The notes below the pieces were generated by a model. That model did not search any database. It was not told the DNA's origin and was given only the letters and a program-made list of their open reading frames with translations. Shown piece by piece: positions 24,624 to 32,703 of a stretch of DNA of 32,703 nucleotides; position 1 is the stretch's first letter; each line of letters begins with the position of its first letter. The stretch spans positions 1 to 32,703 of the forward strand of contig JANXYB010000018.1 of assembly GCA_025350325.1 (NCBI GenBank). The letters run 5' to 3'. The DNA comes from Acidobacteriaceae bacterium (GTDB lineage: Bacteria; Acidobacteriota; Terriglobia; Terriglobales; Acidobacteriaceae). Both the position numbers and the translations under genes were made by a program.

Positions 24624-25120
24624 ATGAGCACGCCCGCCAAAGCCCGACCCCGCCCTATATCTCAAAACTGCGCGCTAACGCCCTCAAGGTAGTTCTGCCC
24701 CCCACCGCCGGCGACGCCGTCCACCTCGTACTGATGGATTGGCATCTGACTGCCGGCACCTCCACCGTCCTCGCCGCCTCCGACGGTACCGCCAGCATCT
24801 ACCTGAGCAGTGGCGGAGGCTACATCGGAGCCGGCCAGAAGTCCAAAACCGTACACCAATTCGCCGTCGAGTGCGTCCAGATCGCCCGCTCCCTCGCCCC
24901 CCTCTGCAACCCCACCGACACCATCGACCTCCCGCCCCCGGGACAGGTCTTCTTCTACCTCCGCTCCGGCACCACGATCCGCCTCGGCATCGCTGCCGAA
25001 TCAGCCCTCAACGCCGGCACCGACCCACTCTTCGCCCTCGGCGTTTCCATGCAAAAAATCGTCTCCGCCTACCGGGTCATCAGCGCCCAGCAGTCTGCCC
25101 CCAAGCCCCCGTCAGCTTGA
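24624..25120 (+). pseudogene. Unknown conserved-looking protein, probable frameshift near its N-terminus
   Basis: From ATG 24734 an intact 128-residue frame begins MDWHLTAGTSTVLAASDG and contains ASIYLSSGGGYIGAG and GQVFFYLRSGTTIR. The sequence just upstream in the same frame (SKLRANALKVVLPPTAGDAV, VHLVL) also reads like coding sequence but has no start before a TGA at ~24544. An ATG at 24624 (MSTPAKARPRP) lies in a different frame. One base gained or lost around 24640-24660 would join the two into a ~165-residue protein. I do not know the function. If no frameshift exists, the gene is 24734-25120. The gap 24453-24623 shows nothing else. Confidence 0.5.
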
Positions 25121-25189
25121 ACAGCAAGGATCGCGTGCCCCACGTCTCGCCCTGAGAGTGGTAGTCCGAACTTCTCATCACCATCCCTC

Positions 25190-25219
25190 AAAAAGCAAAA
25201 GCGCAGCCGAAGCCGCGCT
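25190..25219 (-). terminator. Intrinsic terminator of the radical SAM gene
   Basis: Read on the minus strand: an 8-bp stem AGCGCGGC/GCTGCGCT (one G-T pair) capped by a TTCG tetraloop, followed by TTTTGCTTTTT. It lies 57 bp after the radical SAM stop and is a textbook rho-independent terminator. Confidence 0.92.
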
Positions 25220-25275
25220 CTGAGACTACCCTCCGTCTCACCTGTGAACGTCTAAGACGTGGGACCCAAACCCCG

Positions 25276-26343
25276 TCAATCCCCCGTATGAATCTGCACC
25301 AGCTCCCCGGCTCCATCCGTTCCCGGCGAAACTGTCTCTGTCTGCGGAGCCCGCCAGTGATCGATGTAGCTGATCCGGTGCACGCAACCCACCGTGCAAT
25401 TGGGCGCGCAGCTTTTCGCCGTCAAAAACTCCCGCTTCACGTCTGCCGTGGAGTAGTCCGCCAGCGGCACCCCGGGATACCCCCTCTGCTGCGAGCAATA
25501 ATGCACCAGCCCGTCCTCGCAGATGTACAGATAGCGCGACCCCGCCCGGCATCGCCAGTCATTCGGCTGGCCCATTACGATCGCCTCTTGAAACTTGTCA
25601 AACTGCGCGTAGTTGGTCTTCTTCCGATTCGTCATTTCAAAGTAGACCCGCGCCTCATCATCCTTGAGCGGCTTCAACTGCCCGCTCCCGTCGTGAATGA
25701 TCCCGATCGTCGACTCAAACCCCAGTTCCAGCGCCCGCTTGCCGATCACCAGCGCGTCGTTAGGATTCTTGAAGCCCCCGCCCACCACCGAGTTGATATT
25801 CACGTGAAACTCGGCATGCTCGGCCAGCATCTCGAGCTTCTTGTCCAGCACCTTGAGGCTTTTTTTGGATATCTCGTCTGGCTCCACGTTATCGATCGAG
25901 ATCTGCATGTGATCGAGCCCGGCCCGGTTGAGCCGCTCAATCCGTTCCACATTCAAGAGGTAGCCGTTGGTGATCATCCCGGCAATCGCGCCCGTCTTGC
26001 GCATGCGCCGGATAATGTCGTCCAGCTGCGGGTGGGTCAGCGGCTCGCCCCCGGAGATCCCGATCATGGCCGTGCCCAGCCGCCCCAGGTGATCGATGCG
26101 CCTGTACATCTCATCGAGCGGCACCGGCTCAGAAACCTTGTCGTACTCGTTGCAATATCCGCACGAGAGATTGCAGAACCGCGCCGGCACAATCTGCGCC
26201 AGCACCGGATGCCCAGTAGACGCCAGTGCACGCGCGACCATGGCTAGCTCGCGCACCTTCCGCCGCGCCGCCAACCATTTACCCCGAGCCGTATCTCTCC
26301 GCGCCACACCCATCCTTACTATTGAAACATATTGCTGTCTCAT
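25276..26343 (-). CDS. Radical SAM protein with C-terminal cysteine cluster
   Basis: A 355-residue radical SAM enzyme. The Fe-S/SAM motif is C57-N-L-S-C61-G-Y-C64, followed by MIGISGGEPLTHPQLDDI and GMITNGYLL. The C-terminal region has further cysteines (WRCRAG, YICEDG, YCSQQRG, SCAPNCTVGCVH), as in SPASM/Twitch-type proteins that hold extra clusters. The ATG at 26343 has GAGG 10 nt upstream; an ATG ten codons later is possible, and an earlier start at 26439 is less likely. The product is unknown; such enzymes often act on peptides or cofactor precursors, but no precursor peptide gene is adjacent. It is divergent from the HNH gene. Confidence 0.9.
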   Translation of the reverse strand: MRQQYVSIVRMGVARRDTARGKWLAARRKVRELAMVARALASTGHPVLAQIVPARFCNLSCGYCNEYDKVSEPVPLDEMYRRIDHLGRLGTAMIGISGGEPLTHPQLDDIIRRMRKTGAIAGMITNGYLLNVERIERLNRAGLDHMQISIDNVEPDEISKKSLKVLDKKLEMLAEHAEFHVNINSVVGGGFKNPNDALVIGKRALELGFESTIGIIHDGSGQLKPLKDDEARVYFEMTNRKKTNYAQFDKFQEAIVMGQPNDWRCRAGSRYLYICEDGLVHYCSQQRGYPGVPLADYSTADVKREFLTAKSCAPNCTVGCVHRISYIDHWRAPQTETVSPGTDGAGELVQIHTGD

Positions 26344-26451
26344 CGGGACGACCTCAATAGGAAGTGCAATAGTATTGAGACTTTCAAGTTTCAAACATCC
26401 ATGCGCACGTTTGCGTAGCATTTCGATGTTTTGAGCCAATCAGGAGTCTCC

Positions 26452-27069
26452 ATGTTAGACCGGGATCAGTTTTCTCAGCTTTTTGAAGTAGGCGAAGTAA
26501 TCGAGTCTGGGGCCGGCGCGCACCGCAAAGACGCCGCAAACCTGAAAATTTTAGCTATAGAGAACGAGTTTATTCGGTATCAGTCTCTTAAAAGTGCCAG
26601 CAAGAATCGAATAAGGTATTCCTACCTCCAGATGCTGATCGATTCCTTCGACGAATTAGATCAACAAGCCATCCAGAAGTCTGTGAACGAAGTGTTGAAA
26701 AAGGCAGGATTTCCGGCGAATTACTCTACCGAAAATTACTCATACACGCTAGCGAAGGCTTACCACCAGCGACGTAACAAAATGTTCCTCCTCTTCGGGG
26801 AGGAATCTTCAGCTGTAGAATCTTTTCTGGCCATTGACGGCGAATTCATCGAGGGAGCTCGAGTCTCCGTGCAAGTGGAACGTATTGAGCGCGACGTTCG
26901 GGCTCGGAAGAAGTGTATAGACCATTTCGGGGCCGTCTGCTGCGCATGCGATTTCAACTTTGAGATCGCTTACGGACCGATTGGCAAGGGTTTTATACAC
27001 GTGCACCATCATCGAACGCAACTCGCGAAATTAAGCGGAGCACTGCGCCGCTTCCTGAAGCCATCGTGA
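26452..27069 (+). pseudogene. HNH endonuclease gene, C-terminal part apparently lost
   Basis: The 205-residue product has an N-terminal region of unknown role (~1-145) and then the opening of an HNH domain: RKKCIDHFGAVCCACDFNFE with the first zinc Cys pair (C163/C166) and GKGFIHVHHHRTQLAKLSG with the catalytic histidines (H183, H185-H187). Normal family members continue ~25 residues with a second Cys pair (CPNCH). Here the sequence turns into ALRRFLKPS and stops. At this point another gene's reading frame begins to make sense (27066 feature), so the domain looks cut by a deletion. ATG 26452 has AGGAG upstream. Whether the remnant is active is doubtful. Confidence 0.8.
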
Positions 27070-27464
27070 CCGCTCACAAGATATTCCTGTCAAATGGTGG
27101 CGGCAGTGACCTCGGCTACGACGCGTTCTATTCCGAGATGAAGAAGTGGGGAAGATATCAGGTGGTTGGCTCACCGGAAGACGCGGAATTGATCGTGGAG
27201 TTGTCCTACCATGTTGAAGATCTGGGAACGCGCGTTTGGAGTTCGGTAAACACTTACAACAACACAACCCAAGTTCACAGTCGAGAGATGACTGACCCAA
27301 AATTGATTCTGACAATCTATGACGCTAGGACGAAAACTTCGTTGTGGTCAACCGTTGACCATAGGAGGCTTGCGCGAATGGAAAAGAATCGCGAGAAAGA
27401 AATGATCAACTCCGCTGAGAGATTAGTCGAGGAGTTGAGGTCAAGATCAGGCACCCCTCAGTAA
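27066..27464 (+). pseudogene. Exported-protein family member lacking its N-terminus
   Basis: GTG 27066 opens 132 residues: IFLSNGGGSDLGYDAFYSEM, YQVVGSPEDAELIVELSY, GTRVWSSVNTYNNTTQVHS, LTIYDARTKTSLWSTVDHRR and SAERLVEELRSR. As I recall the family, full members are secreted proteins with a signal peptide and a short linker ending like APLPEAIVTA before this domain. That linker is visible in frame upstream (RSTAPLPEAIV, from ~27036), but the signal is missing, replaced by HNH sequence. The 4-nt overlap with the HNH stop would be accidental. Function unknown. Confidence 0.7.
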
Positions 27465-27943
27465 ATACCTGCAACTGCGCCACCCTCGGCTTGAAACCCA
27501 ACGCCATACCCCAACCTTGTCAGTCTCACTAGGTCCCCGCAGACGAGTCTTCGTCCGTGGGCTAGTTGTTAAGGGTGGGCTGGCACGAACGCGGGCACTT
27601 GCAAAGCTCCAGTGCCGATGATTTCCCCATACCGGTGCATACTGTGAATGAGAGCAAACAAGGCAGAAAAAGTGCGCTAGCCAACGACTACGCCCTTTCC
27701 CGAAGCGAAGTCAGCGAACCGGCTTATAAGTCACTTGTTATCTAGACTCTGCGGGGAAGTATATTGCCTACTAGACTTTAGCGCTCAACCCGCACCGCAA
27801 CTCTCTCTTATCAAACAACTTCCATCCAGAGTACGGGTGGGGGTGGGGAGACGTACCAACGTACCATGGTACGCACTGGGGAAATACCTGTCATTTTGAA
27901 CCGGAGACTTCTCAGACACTAGCGTAGCTCCGTTTCAAATCGA
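27465..27943. other. 479-bp gene-free stretch
   Basis: No frame above background length or with family resemblance is seen here. It lies between two convergent gene ends and contains an imperfect stem (27537-27560, inner GACGA/TCGTC), a 7-bp direct repeat CTAGACT (27742 and 27771), a G-rich run near 27836-27849 and the ACGTACCA triple repeat (27851-27874). Base composition is less GC-rich than in the genes. It may be remnant DNA of the same rearrangement as the HNH junction. Confidence 0.6.
27851..27874. repeat. Triple 8-bp element ACGTACCA (two direct, one inverted)
   Basis: ACGTACCA at 27851-27858 and 27859-27866 is followed at once by TGGTACGC (27867-27874), the inverted form with one change. 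The last two make a perfect 14-bp palindrome, CGTACCATGGTACG (27860-27873). The arrangement resembles an operator, but no gene start is within 300 bp downstream on either strand, except by reading through the convergent gene ends. Confidence 0.6.
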
Positions 27944-28675
27944 CTAGGCGCGGAAGATCGGATAGCTGCCTACGACTTCGCCCGCCTCAACATTCTGTCC
28001 GCCGAGCAGAATCGTGTGGCTTCCGATGTGCGCATGGTCGCCGATGGTGATCGGCATCAGCTTCACGGCGTCCATGTTGTCTGCTGTGTATCCGTGCGAA
28101 AAGATGCGCACAAATGACCCGATCACAGCGCCCTTGCCGATGGTGATGCCGCCCCGGTCATGCAACAGCACGCCTTGGTGGATCGTAGCTCCATCGCCAA
28201 TCGATAGCTTGTAGCCGTAGGTCAGATCGACGCCGTGGTGAATCATCACGCCCGATCCCATCGAGGCAAAGATGTGCCGCCCCAGCATGCAGCGAAAGCG
28301 GATGCCGAGCCACAGGTTCAATCCGATTGGTGAGCGGTCAAACATCTTCCAGAACCACAACAGCGGCTTGCGCACGGCCAGGCACTCGGGGTCAGCATCG
28401 CCGAAATGTTCGGCCTCGATCGTCACGTTTTCAGGATCGAGCGACATGCCCAGCACGGCTCCGGGCAATTCGCTGGTAAGCGTGAGGTTTGACTTGCCTC
28501 CGTGCGGCCGCCCCAGGTAGAGCTGAAAAAGCTGGTCGCGAACAATTTCCGACCGGCGTTCCGGCGAACGGTGGCGCACAAATTCTTCGTCGAGAAATTT
28601 TATCCAGCGCCGATAAGTCTCTTCGGCTTCCGGTGTGGGGTGCGGCTGAGTGACCGAGACAAAATTCGTATCCAT
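27944..28675 (-). CDS. Left-handed beta-helix (hexapeptide) acyltransferase
   Basis: A 243-residue hexapeptide-repeat acyltransferase, related to serine/maltose acetyltransferases. The C-terminal half shows imperfect hexapeptides: GSGVMIHHGVDL, IGDGATIHQGVLLHD, ITIGKGAVIGSFVRI, ITIGDHAHIGSHTILL; H-containing turns such as IFSHGY may supply the catalytic histidine. The N-terminal ~100 residues are helical. The end (GGQNVEAGEVVGSYPIFRA) is shorter than in many relatives, so a small internal loss is possible. Start: ATG 28675 (MDTNFVS) or two codons earlier at 28681; a much longer frame to 28918 would overlap asnS and is rejected. Acceptor unknown. Confidence 0.85.
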   Translation of the reverse strand: MDTNFVSVTQPHPTPEAEETYRRWIKFLDEEFVRHRSPERRSEIVRDQLFQLYLGRPHGGKSNLTLTSELPGAVLGMSLDPENVTIEAEHFGDADPECLAVRKPLLWFWKMFDRSPIGLNLWLGIRFRCMLGRHIFASMGSGVMIHHGVDLTYGYKLSIGDGATIHQGVLLHDRGGITIGKGAVIGSFVRIFSHGYTADNMDAVKLMPITIGDHAHIGSHTILLGGQNVEAGEVVGSYPIFRA

Positions 28676-28847
28676 ACACATTCGACGATAAACCAGGCGC
28701 CGCGGAGTCTGCGAATATCGATCTCGTCCGCACCGCGTTATCCTAAAGAGTGCGGCGCGCCCATTTAGTCCGCGTGCCGGGTTCCCGATCCTTTTCGCGC
28801 ATTCTGAGAAGAGTCGGAGACCACGCCGCCCAGAGAGCCAGAACACG

Positions 28848-30215
28848 ATGCCTGAAGAATCCGCTGCCGCCGTCCCCGCCCAAGCAAAGCCCGCCGCTCC
28901 GATCGCAACGATTGCCACTCTCGGTCAGCACGAAGGCCAATCCGTCACCATTCGGGGCTGGCTCTACAACTCGCGCGAAAGCGGCAAGCTTCTTTTCCCC
29001 ATCTTTCGCGACGGCACCGGCACCGTCCAAGGGGTAGCGCACGTCAAGAGCGTTTCTCCCACCGTTTTTGGATTGCTCAAGGGTCTTACCCAGGAATCCT
29101 CCGTCATCGTGACCGGCAAGGTGCGCGCCGACAAACGCGCTCCTGGCGGCTTCGAGCTTGACGTTGAAGACATCCAGGTGATCCAGCGCGTGCCTGAGTC
29201 CGACCCCTATCCCATCACGCTCAAAGAGCACGGCGTCGACTTCCTGATGGAGCATCGCCATCTCTGGGTGCGGTCGCCGCGCCAGTCCGCGATCCTCCGC
29301 ATTCGCGCTGAGATCATGCGTGCCGCAGCGGAATACTTCGATACCAACGGCTTTATTCGCACCGATCCGCCCATCCTTACCCCGGCTGCCTGCGAGGGCA
29401 CTTCCACCCTCTTCCCCGTGGATTACTTTGGCGACCCAGCCTACCTGACTCAGTCCGGCCAGCTTTACATCGAGGCGACTGCGTTGGCTTTGGGCAAGGT
29501 TTACAGCTTCGGGCCCACCTTCCGCGCTGAAAAATCGAAGACGCGCCGCCACCTCACCGAGTTCTGGATGGTTGAGCCGGAAGTCGCTTATTGCGACCTC
29601 GATGGTTTGCTTGAACTAGCGGAAAATTTTCTATCGCACATCGTGCAGTCGGTGGTGAAGAATCGCGCGCCGGAGCTGGCCGTCATAGGCCGCGATCCCG
29701 CCAGGCTGCAGAACATTCTGCCGCCCTTTCCGCGCCTGCGCTACGACAAGGCCGTCGAGATGCTTAACCAGGCTCATAAAGATGGCCACCTCGAAGCGCC
29801 GTTCGAATACGGCAATGACTTCGGCTCACCCGACGAAACTTGGCTCAGCTCGCAATTCGACCGCCCGGTCATGGTCCACCGCTACCCGGCCGACGTCAAA
29901 GCGTTCTACATGGAGCCCGATCCGATCGATCCGCGCTTCGCTCTCTGCGTCGACGTGCTGGCACCGGAGGGCTATGGCGAAGTCATCGGCGGCTCGCAGC
30001 GCGTCTCGAGTTATGAATTGCTCAACGCGCGCATCGATGAGCACCAGCTTCCCAAAGAAGCATTCCAGTGGTACCTCGACTTGCGCCGCTACGGGTCCGT
30101 TCCCCACTCCGGTTTTGGCATGGGCATCGAGCGCGTGGTTGCCTGGGTTTGCGCGCTGGATCATGTACGAGAGACGATTCCCTTCGCCCGCACCCTGCAC
30201 CGCATTTATCCGTAA
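28848..30215 (+). CDS. asnS: Asparaginyl-tRNA synthetase
   Basis: A 455-residue class II synthetase charging tRNA-Asn. The OB-fold anticodon-binding domain spans ~22-115 ([18 protein letters not shown]). The catalytic domain follows with [20 protein letters not shown] (motif 1), [16 protein letters not shown] at 225-240 (motif 2) and [10 protein letters not shown] near 424 (motif 3). Lack of the AspRS insertion domain and the [15 protein letters not shown] pattern point to AsnRS. A ~20-residue Ala/Pro-rich N-terminal extension precedes the OB domain. A divergent gap of 172 bp separates it from the acyltransferase gene. Confidence 0.96.
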   Translation: MPEESAAAVPAQAKPAAPIATIATLGQHEGQSVTIRGWLYNSRESGKLLFPIFRDGTGTVQGVAHVKSVSPTVFGLLKGLTQESSVIVTGKVRADKRAPGGFELDVEDIQVIQRVPESDPYPITLKEHGVDFLMEHRHLWVRSPRQSAILRIRAEIMRAAAEYFDTNGFIRTDPPILTPAACEGTSTLFPVDYFGDPAYLTQSGQLYIEATALALGKVYSFGPTFRAEKSKTRRHLTEFWMVEPEVAYCDLDGLLELAENFLSHIVQSVVKNRAPELAVIGRDPARLQNILPPFPRLRYDKAVEMLNQAHKDGHLEAPFEYGNDFGSPDETWLSSQFDRPVMVHRYPADVKAFYMEPDPIDPRFALCVDVLAPEGYGEVIGGSQRVSSYELLNARIDEHQLPKEAFQWYLDLRRYGSVPHSGFGMGIERVVAWVCALDHVRETIPFARTLHRIYP

Positions 30216-30449
30216 GTCCGCGACGTTTTTTATCGCCGCATGCATCACATCCATTCTCGCGTTCCCCCATTCGTTGGATGGGCAATGTGCCGTTCTACAT
30301 CTAGTAGCGGGCCGAGAATTGCTCTTGTTTAATAGTGCATACAGGCTTAGCCATACCATCAAACCGATTGCTACGGTTGAAGACCGCGCGCTGGCAGGGT
30401 GTGCATCCTAAGCAAAGTTGAATTCCCTCCGAGGTCCCCAAATGTAAAG

Positions 30450-32703
30450 ATGTCCTGCAGTCTTTCTGCCTTGGTTCGGTGCTGCTTAACCCTCAACCCC
30501 ACCGGACACAGTCAGCAGTTCGTGTCCAGCCACCGCGTCATCATTTCCAACAACTCCATTGCATCCGGCTCGCAGATTTACGGCGTTGCTGACTTCAACG
30601 GCGATGGCCGCCCTGATTTCCTGATCTCGGCATCCTCCTCATCGGGAAGTAACGTAGCTGGCCTGATGCTGCAAAACAGCAATGGGACCTTCCCCGAGCG
30701 GGTCGTGCCTTCTGTGCCGCTTGGGTCCACCGTGGTCGCCGACGTTAATGGTGACGGACACGCTGACATCCTCACCGCTCTTCCCGGGCCAGTCAATGAC
30801 CACGGCGATCCCCTCGGACCTGCGACCCTCACCATCGCGCTGGGACATGGAGACGGTACGTTCAGCGTCAAGCCTGCCATCAACCTCGTTGGGGACGCGT
30901 TGCAGCCCTCGATCCTGGTCAAGGATCTGAATCGGGATAAACGACCCGATATCGTCGTCGTCAGTGGCGACCAATAGGCGATGCGCACCTCCAGACCTTT
31001 TTTAATAAGGGTGGCGGCAGTTTCAGCGCAGGGCCTACCTACGCCGGCAGCCTCATTGGGGGCAACCTGCTCGTATCCTCCGACTTTAACGGCGACGGCA
31101 TTGCCGACCTGGTCGTCAAGAACAATTTCGAAACGCAGATCCTGCTTGGCAAAGGCGACGGCTCGTTCACTGCAGGAGCGACCTACAACCTGAACGCAGC
31201 GTTGGTCGGTGTAGGCGATCTCAATCGCGACCATCACGAGGACCTGGTCATTGTTACCGCCCAAAATACCGCTATTCTGCTCGGCAAAGGTAACGGTAGC
31301 TTTACCCAGGTTGGAACGCTGCAGACTGGCTTAGGGCTCGGCACTGCGGTGAACTTCGGTAGCGGGATCATTCCCAGCGCACTTTATGTTGGCGACCTCA
31401 ACCACGACGGAAACCCCGACATTGCCCTGACTTCCTCTTCATCTACACAGGAAGTTGCGGTCTACAACGGTAACGGCAATGGAACATTTACCTCTCCAAA
31501 ATCTTCAACCTTGCCAGCGTGTTCAACAGCTTCGGTCAGTGGGCCATATTCGGCGACTTCAATCGCGACGGCCACCTCGACGTGTTATCGGCTAGCATTT
31601 CCGCCGGTTACACGATTGCTTATGGGAATAGCAGCGGCGGCTTTACCGCTGCCCCGATCACCCAGACGCCCAACCCGGGGTCCATCGCAAAAGGCGATTT
31701 CAACCGCGATGGCATTGAAGATGTAGCCGTCGTCGATGAGCCACTCTGTGCCACGTGCGGCGCTTCCGTGCGCATCTTTCGGGGCACGGGCAAGGGCTAT
31801 TTGCAAGCTCCCACTACCTATTCGATCCCTGTCAGTAAAGGAATGATCGCCGTAGGCGATGTGAACGGCGATGGCAAGCTAGATGTGGTGGTCGCGCGCA
31901 ATCCGCAGTTGATCAATTCGGGTGGCGCAAGCAACAGCTCCGCGCCCGACCTTGCGGTGTTGCTTGGCCGTGGAGACGGCACCCTCGAGCCCGCCCAGGG
32001 TTACCACCTGCTTGGCGCTCCGGCCAGCACCACTTTCAGCTCATCCGCGTATCTCATCGATGTCAACCACGACGGAAAGCTTGACTTGGTCGGCGACTGG
32101 GGTACCGCTCTCGGCGAGGGTATTGCCTTCCGGAATGCAGGGCAGCATCGACGCGCTCGCTCCTGGAGACTTCACTGGCGGCGGTACGCCCGGCCTTGTG
32201 ATCGGCACCAACACGTATTCCTCGGCATCTCAGAGCTTCACCACACCCTCTTACATCGATATACTCTCCGCAAAAGGCAATGGCTCATTTCAAATCATCA
32301 GCCGGCAATCGGTGGGAGGCGTGATCGACAGCGTCAGCACCGCCAATCTTAATCACGACGGTCTTTCCGACATTCTCTACACCAAGTCGGTTACCTCTGG
32401 CAGCACCAACTATGTCAGCCTCAGTGTTGGTTTGGATAAGGGACAAGCCACTTTCTCCACGGCCAATTATCTGATCCCGTCAACCTATCCCACGACTGAT
32501 ATCCTTACCGGCGATTTCAATCGGGACGGCCAAATTGACGTAGCGCTTCTAGGGGAGTTTGCCAATGGCGGCGACGTCGCTCTGCTGCTCGGTACCGGCG
32601 GCGGTGCCCTCAACAAGACGCCGCAGTTCTACCAGGGGGCGATGGATCGCGGCGTGGTGCTCGACTTGAATGGAGACGGAGCCCCCGACATCGCAGGCAC
32701 TAC
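30450..32703 (+). pseudogene. FG-GAP/VCBS repeat protein gene with three frame changes (continues past the window)
   Basis: Calcium-binding FG-GAP/VCBS loops run through the whole stretch: DFNGDGRPD, DVNGDGHAD, DLNRDKRPD, DFNGDGIAD, DLNRDHHED, DLNHDGNPD, DFNRDGHLD, DFNRDGIED, DVNGDGKLD, DVNHDGKLD, NLNHDGLSD, DFNRDGQID and DLNGDGAPD. To read them one must change frame near 30973, in the AAAA run at 31498-31501 (one A missing, giving TSPKIFNLAS), and in the GGG run at 32140-32142 (one G extra, giving NAGSIDALAPGDF). Such beta-propeller proteins are usually secreted, adhesive or integrin-like. The N-terminus shows only a poor signal candidate, so the start (30450 or GTG 30399) is uncertain. No stop occurs before the window end in the last frame. 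Confidence 0.85.

Noticed and set aside
25288..26247. 319-residue open frame on the plus strand opposite the radical SAM gene
   Set aside because: It is the mirror of a strongly supported gene with Fe-S motifs and its own terminator; the frame has no family resemblance and is rich in Arg/His/Pro, as expected for an antisense shadow.
27836..27850. G-rich run as a possible G-quadruplex
   Set aside because: Only three clear G-runs are present; a stable four-run quadruplex is not supported.
28676..28918. 79-residue N-terminal extension of the acyltransferase (start at 28918)
   Set aside because: It would overlap the start of asnS on the other strand and reads as low-complexity sequence; the MDTNF start matches the end of conserved-looking sequence.

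Overview
The window (32.7 kb, GC-rich, dense, few large gaps) looks like chromosome of a soil-type Acidobacteriota, probably class Terriglobia. This rests on gene content and style rather than a database search: the block ispE, tRNA-Gln, prs, L25/ctc, pth, rpsF, rpsR, rplI in this order; Ala/Pro-rich tails on the ribosomal proteins; several Tat- or Sec-exported carbohydrate enzymes; and FG-GAP repeat proteins. I see no insertion sequence, prophage, rRNA or CRISPR array.

Layout. 1-2815: a SpoIIE-type phosphatase (cut by the left edge), a Rossmann-fold NAD(P)-binding protein and a family 2 glycosyltransferase. 2962-4608 (minus): trpF and trpC overlapping by 4 nt, with a tRNA-Ile2(CAU) gene upstream. 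4727-10664 (plus): housekeeping block from ispE to rplI, closed by a strong hairpin. 10717-12193 (minus): an exported unknown protein and a lone Opp/Dpp-type ABC ATPase. 12437-13894 (plus): two exported proteins built from one, respectively three, copies of a ~70-residue unit that I do not recognise; each gene is followed by an intrinsic terminator. 14007-17074: an OsmC-like protein, then a two-gene Tat-exported unit (aldo/keto reductase and GH28 pectinase-like enzyme).

17091-22993 is a saccharide island: a GH1/GH-A-type glycosidase (minus), an 843-residue fusion of a GT4-like glycosyltransferase with UDP-galactopyranose mutase (plus), and a GH2 glycosidase (minus), all tightly packed. The fusion suggests UDP-galactofuranose synthesis coupled to its use. 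23157-25120 holds two small membrane proteins, a DsbA/thioredoxin-like exported protein and a probably frameshifted unknown gene. 25276-26343 is a radical SAM protein with a textbook terminator.

The right end shows decay. At 26452-27464 the front of an HNH endonuclease gene appears joined to the back of an unrelated exported-protein gene, consistent with a deletion scar. It is followed by a 479-bp gene-free stretch holding a triple 8-bp repeat. After an acyltransferase and asnS, a large FG-GAP repeat protein gene runs off the right edge. It is broken by three reading-frame changes, two of which can be placed at short homopolymers. That means either a decaying gene or sequence errors.
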